Of a stretch of DNA of 64,000 nt, positions 60,005 through 64,000 are shown one piece after another. How positions within the stretch are numbered: the first letter of the stretch is position 1; the number at the start of each line of letters is the position of its first letter. Both the position numbers and the translations under genes were made by a program. This stretch comes from Tenrec ecaudatus (taxonomy: Eukaryota > Chordata > Mammalia > Afrosoricida > Tenrecidae): the NCBI RefSeq assembly GCF_050624435.1, contig NC_134538.1:122370937-122434936 (forward strand). Reading direction: 5' to 3'. The notes beneath the pieces were generated by a model, which saw only the letters and a list, made by a program, of their open reading frames with translations, was not told the DNA's origin and made no database searches.

Positions 60005-60120
60005 GAGGCATTGATGACACCCTTTTTACTGGTGAGGGAGCTGAGATTGAGAAAGGCTAATTCATTTTCTTAAGGGGATATGGCTAATTATATTCAGGTG
60101 GGACTCACGCTCACTTCTGT
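60005..60120 (+). repeat. MIR fragment
   Basis: TTTTTACTGGTGAGGGAGCT followed by GATTGAGAAAGGCTAATTC. Confidence 0.5.
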
Positions 60121-60194
60121 TGAATGGTGAAAGCCCACAATTGGACTATACTACTGGCTTTGCTCGATATTGATGCACTAAGGAATCCAGTGAT

Positions 60195-60365
60195 GCAACA
60201 GGTAAGGGCTCAGCTGCTAACTGAACGGTTAGCAGTTCAAACCCACCTACCGCTCCACAGGTTGCTAGACCTGGTGCTCTGCTCCTATAAAGACTACAGC
60301 CTAGAAAACCTATGGGGGAATTCTACTCTATATATTCACCGTGAGGTGAAACTGATTGAGGGCAC
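60195..60365 (+). repeat. AfroSINE
   Basis: GGTTAGCAGTTCAAACCCAC and CTATAAAGACTACAGCCTAG. Confidence 0.75.
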
Positions 60366-61109
60366 ACACCGGTGTATTTTTTTTGTTTGTAAAATGTCCT
60401 TGGACAATTAGCCACAGTTTGGCGGGGAGTGGGGGCAGGGGGTGGGGGTGGGGGGGTGAACAAATGCTATCCTTGTTGCCTAAGGAAAGCATTCCATACT
60501 TTCCATTGAATAACCAAGACATCACTTTCAGCTCATATAAAGGTTAGCAGTCAGCCCTTTTGTAAAACAAACAGCTGTTTTAATTCTTGACGTCGAGAGA
60601 AACAACTTACTGACCTGAGGATTTCCTCCCTCAATTTGATAGAGAAATGAAATAGAGACTTACAGTGTACATGCAGATTGAAATGTGCTTTGAGGGGGGA
60701 TTAGCTGGTGTCATGGTGCTTCGTAGAAACTCTGACTAACCTACAACCTGTGATCATATTCTCTCCTATTATTAATTAAGGTGAAACAGCCTGGCATAAT
60801 TTATTTATTATTTAGTTTTAAGCAAATTGGCTGGATTCTGCAACCTAGTTCTAAGGAAACATAAAAGACTTGCAAAGGATTTCCAAGGCAACCACAGTGA
60901 GCTTAGAGTTATAAAAATGGCCCGAATTCACAAGGGAAGCCTCGGTCGTGATTCTCACAAGAAGCTACTCAACTCCCCAAACAACAACGTCATCAGCTCC
61001 AGTGGTTTCCCCACAGGCCCGTGGAAAAGCATAAATGGCCACAGAAGAACTGCTGGAGAAGTCTGTCTACAGTACAGTCACATATGCCTCACCCCTGGTG
61101 GAGTTTTAG

Positions 61110-61300
61110 TGATAACACCAATAACAACCGTTAATGGTGTGCTGATACAGTTTATGTGCCAGGCACTGCCGTAAGCACTTTGGAAGCATGTACTCATTTA
61201 ATATATATATTATATATCTATAATATAATTACCATGTATCAATGAAGAAATTGAAGCACAGAGACATCAAAATGTTTGGCTATGGTGAGATAACCATTTG
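61110..61300 (+). repeat. MIR SINE
   Basis: TTATGTGCCAGGCACTGCCG TAAGCACTTT and GAAGAAATTGAAGCACAGAG are the two MIR cores; an AT-rich tract (61199-61225) is between them. Confidence 0.75.
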
Positions 61301-61889
61301 GGGGGCAGAAGTACATGTCAACAGAAGCTGCCTGATGTCATGGTTTATCCTGTTAACTGCTGTGCTATGTTCCCCATACTCCATATAAGTATTTATATGG
61401 TATGCATGTATATATCATACTCCATATTTTTAAAGCTTCCAAGTGATTCTGGTGTGCAGCAAGTCTTGAAAACCCTGACAGACTCATTGAATGTATCTAT
61501 CTCTATCTCTCACAGCTCCTTAGTTGGCAGTCTTTGCGCTAGGTTTGGTGACCAACTTGAGGGTGCTGCATTCTGATTTTGGAATTGTCCCTGCATTAGC
61601 TGTTGCATCCTCTACCCCATAGAGAATGAATTCAGTGCAGGACAGCAGCATGATTGGGTAAAAAAGCTGTGGGCTTGGGAGTGAGTAAGGCGGCATGCTA
61701 GAATTGGCTCCCATTGGCTTGCCAGAGCCCTGAGTGGGAGTATCTTGGTCCAACCTGGTGTTTACTGACATTATGTCAGTAGTTTGAAATCAACCACCAT
61801 AAAAATCAGTAAACACTACAGACCAGAGCCTCTTTTCCACCAGGGAGCTGTAGTTAAACATTTACCAGCAAACCACTGGATTTAAGATG

Positions 61890-62025
61890 AATTCCCAGCC
61901 CAGCCTCTTATTAGCTACATTACCTCAAGCACATTTTCTAAACTCTCCAAGCCTCACGTTCTTGTTCATAAGAACGGAGGGTACGACACTTGTAGGAATC
62001 AGATGAGATAAACCATGGAGAAGCT
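61890..62025 (-). repeat. MIR fragment
   Basis: Antisense MIR pattern from TTAGCTACATTACCTCAAGC to CAGATGAGATAAACC. Confidence 0.5.
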
Positions 62026-62075
62026 TTAATTCTATTCATGCTCTAACAGGTTTTTAGTTTTAGTTCATTTGTTTT

Positions 62076-62607
<532 letters not shown>

Positions 62608-62623
62608 GTTCATTTGTTTTTTA

Positions 62624-64000
62624 ATCATGAATTTGTGTTGTGTTTTGTCACAGGCTTCTTCTGAATGCACTAAGACAATCTAATTTTTCTATCTTGTTCA
62701 TATAGGAAACTCAATCAAATTTATTAACTTAATTTGGGGAAAGAGAAGTGTAGGAGTACGTGGCATAGCATTTAACAAATGAGTGAAAAATAGGCACTTC
62801 ACAAATGTTTCTTTTTTTCCTCCACCAATATTACTCCCACACAGACATGGATCAGTCTCTTCTCCAACCTGAATTTTCTTTCCATTCTTACTTGTATTTG
62901 TATTGACAGTACTTGTGTTTTCAGATTCTCTTTTTTCACATGTCTGAATAGGTCTCTTGTGCAGCATTTGAATCCCCAAGGGCCTCTCCTCTGTGCCCTC
63001 AGTTGGGTTAGCTCCCCTCCACTCGGCTCTCCTGTATCCTCCTGCCCAGAGCTCCCTTCTGGCACCACCTTGGTGGGCGTTACCCCTGGATTGGCCCATC
63101 TGGGCCAGGTGAATTCAACTCAGCCAATGGGGTCGACCAGGATCGTGGACCACGCCTCCCAGCGGAGGACCTGAAAAGCTCGAACCTCTGAGCATGCGCA
63201 GTGGACACCCCAGTGCCTGTGCCAACTTCCTAGCAAGATCACTGCCTCTCTTTATAACAACGGTGGTTTGGTGGGAGAATGCTCACTTCCATGTCGGAGA
63301 CCTGCCAGGTCTCCGTGCCAGGCTTTCAGGCAGTGGAAACTTGGGTTTACTTATGATGCCAAACAGGTTTCAGGGGGCTTCGTGAGCAGCAACCACGTGG
63401 GCTGGTGGCGGTGTGGAGATGGGATACGCCGAGTCCTAGCTCTGGGGCTGCCACAGAGAAGGTGCTTCCTAAGCAGTTGCTGTTTTCATGAACGCCAGGT
63501 TCGAGCTGCTTTCAACTACTTCATCCCGCCGCTCTCTGCGAGTCTGATGCCACCCCACTCTCACTCTGTCTCCACTTTCCGCTGGGAGGCTCAGCTCTGG
63601 GCTAGTCAGTGTTCAGGCCAGTCGTGGACTCAGTCTCAGCCCATTTCAACTGCTGACTTTCCTGCCCATTTTCTCCTGCTTTGAGGATTGGACCTCTTCC
63701 CTTTGGGCCCAGAGCTGAGTTTTGGTGCTCTGTTTAGTACCAAGCCCCACTCTTTGGGGCCTTCTTATCGAACCCCACAATTTTTCCTGCACGAGGAAAA
63801 CCAAGGAGAGTCCCCCTCATGCGGTCAGTCCGATTCATGCGTCCTTCAACCAGCTAACCAGCCTTCCTGGAAGCACGGCCGGCATTTGCAAGTATCACCT
63901 GCCTTGGGCTTCCAAGCCTTGTCCCTTACCAGTCAGGTTACTTTGACCTCAACCTTTCTTCCCCTGACTCTTAGACTTCACCTTCCCCCTTTGTATGTGT
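62624..64000. other. Right-end intergenic sequence
   Basis: Apart from the RTE 5'/tRNA-Gly-like segment (63255-63400), I see no gene. The C-rich part from 62950 has LTR-like character but no ends could be set. Confidence 0.4.
63255..63400 (+). mobile_element. RTE 5' end / tRNA-Gly-like SINE
   Basis: ACGGTGGTTTGGTGGGAGAA and ACTTCCATGTCGGAGACC resemble tRNA-Gly A and B box regions as found at the head of afrotherian RTE elements. It does not fold as a complete tRNA gene. Confidence 0.5.

Noticed and set aside
60827-61174. 115-codon + frame
   Set aside because: Its 3' part runs into a MIR element and no family is recognised.
63258-63330. Possible tRNA-Gly gene
   Set aside because: Only A- and B-box-like parts are present; no complete cloverleaf or terminator, and it fits an RTE/SINE head.
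62950-64000. Possible LTR or retroviral internal sequence
   Set aside because: Composition is suggestive but no ends, target duplication or coding blocks were found.

Overview
The window is mammalian nuclear DNA, almost certainly from an afrotherian. About forty tRNA-derived SINEs of the AfroSINE type (a head ending in a box-B-like GGTTCAAAACC-type motif, a middle reading like GGAAACCC, a tail like GAGTCAGCATTGACTCGATGGCAGTGAGTTTGG) are scattered on both strands, together with RTE (BovB-like) fragments sharing that tail, afrotherian-type LINE-1 3' ends, old MIR/L2/L1M copies, solo LTRs and two kinds of DNA transposon. I cannot fix the species; tenrec, golden mole or elephant-shrew are possible.

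Two host genes are present in the order found on human 7q22. Left: the last three coding exons of ARMC10 on the + strand (2131-2307, 5427-5498, 6244-6495); its 5' part lies outside the window. Right: the complete coding region of NAPEPLD on the - strand in four exons (26573-26277, 22913-22267, 18713-18599, 12116-11988), giving 393 or 395 residues depending on which of two close ATGs is used. All Zn/catalytic residues of the metallo-beta-lactamase fold are present. A roughly 1.6 kb CpG island (about 50590-52240) 24.9 kb upstream of the first coding exon is the likely NAPEPLD promoter and holds two inverted YY1-like motifs. The genes converge; a good CTCF-type motif lies between them at about 8.75 kb.

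The rest (about 12-50 kb intronic, 52-64 kb upstream intergenic) is mostly repeat. Notable items are a nearly full-length Tigger/pogo-type transposon (15207-17335) with TA target duplication, inverted ends and a decayed transposase that keeps its three catalytic Asp; a 165-bp hAT-type MITE (28601-28765); several solo LTRs with 4-7 bp target duplications; 5'-truncated LINE-1 ends with 14-17 bp target duplications; and an RPS20 processed retrocopy (62079-62607) with an intact 119-codon frame, a full-length 5' leader and a perfect 16-bp target duplication.

I found no CRISPR, operon, toxin or other exotic system. The most interesting points are the intact RPS20 retrocopy, the three conserved transposase Asp, the GC-rich central NAPEPLD exon and the paired YY1/CTCF candidate sites.
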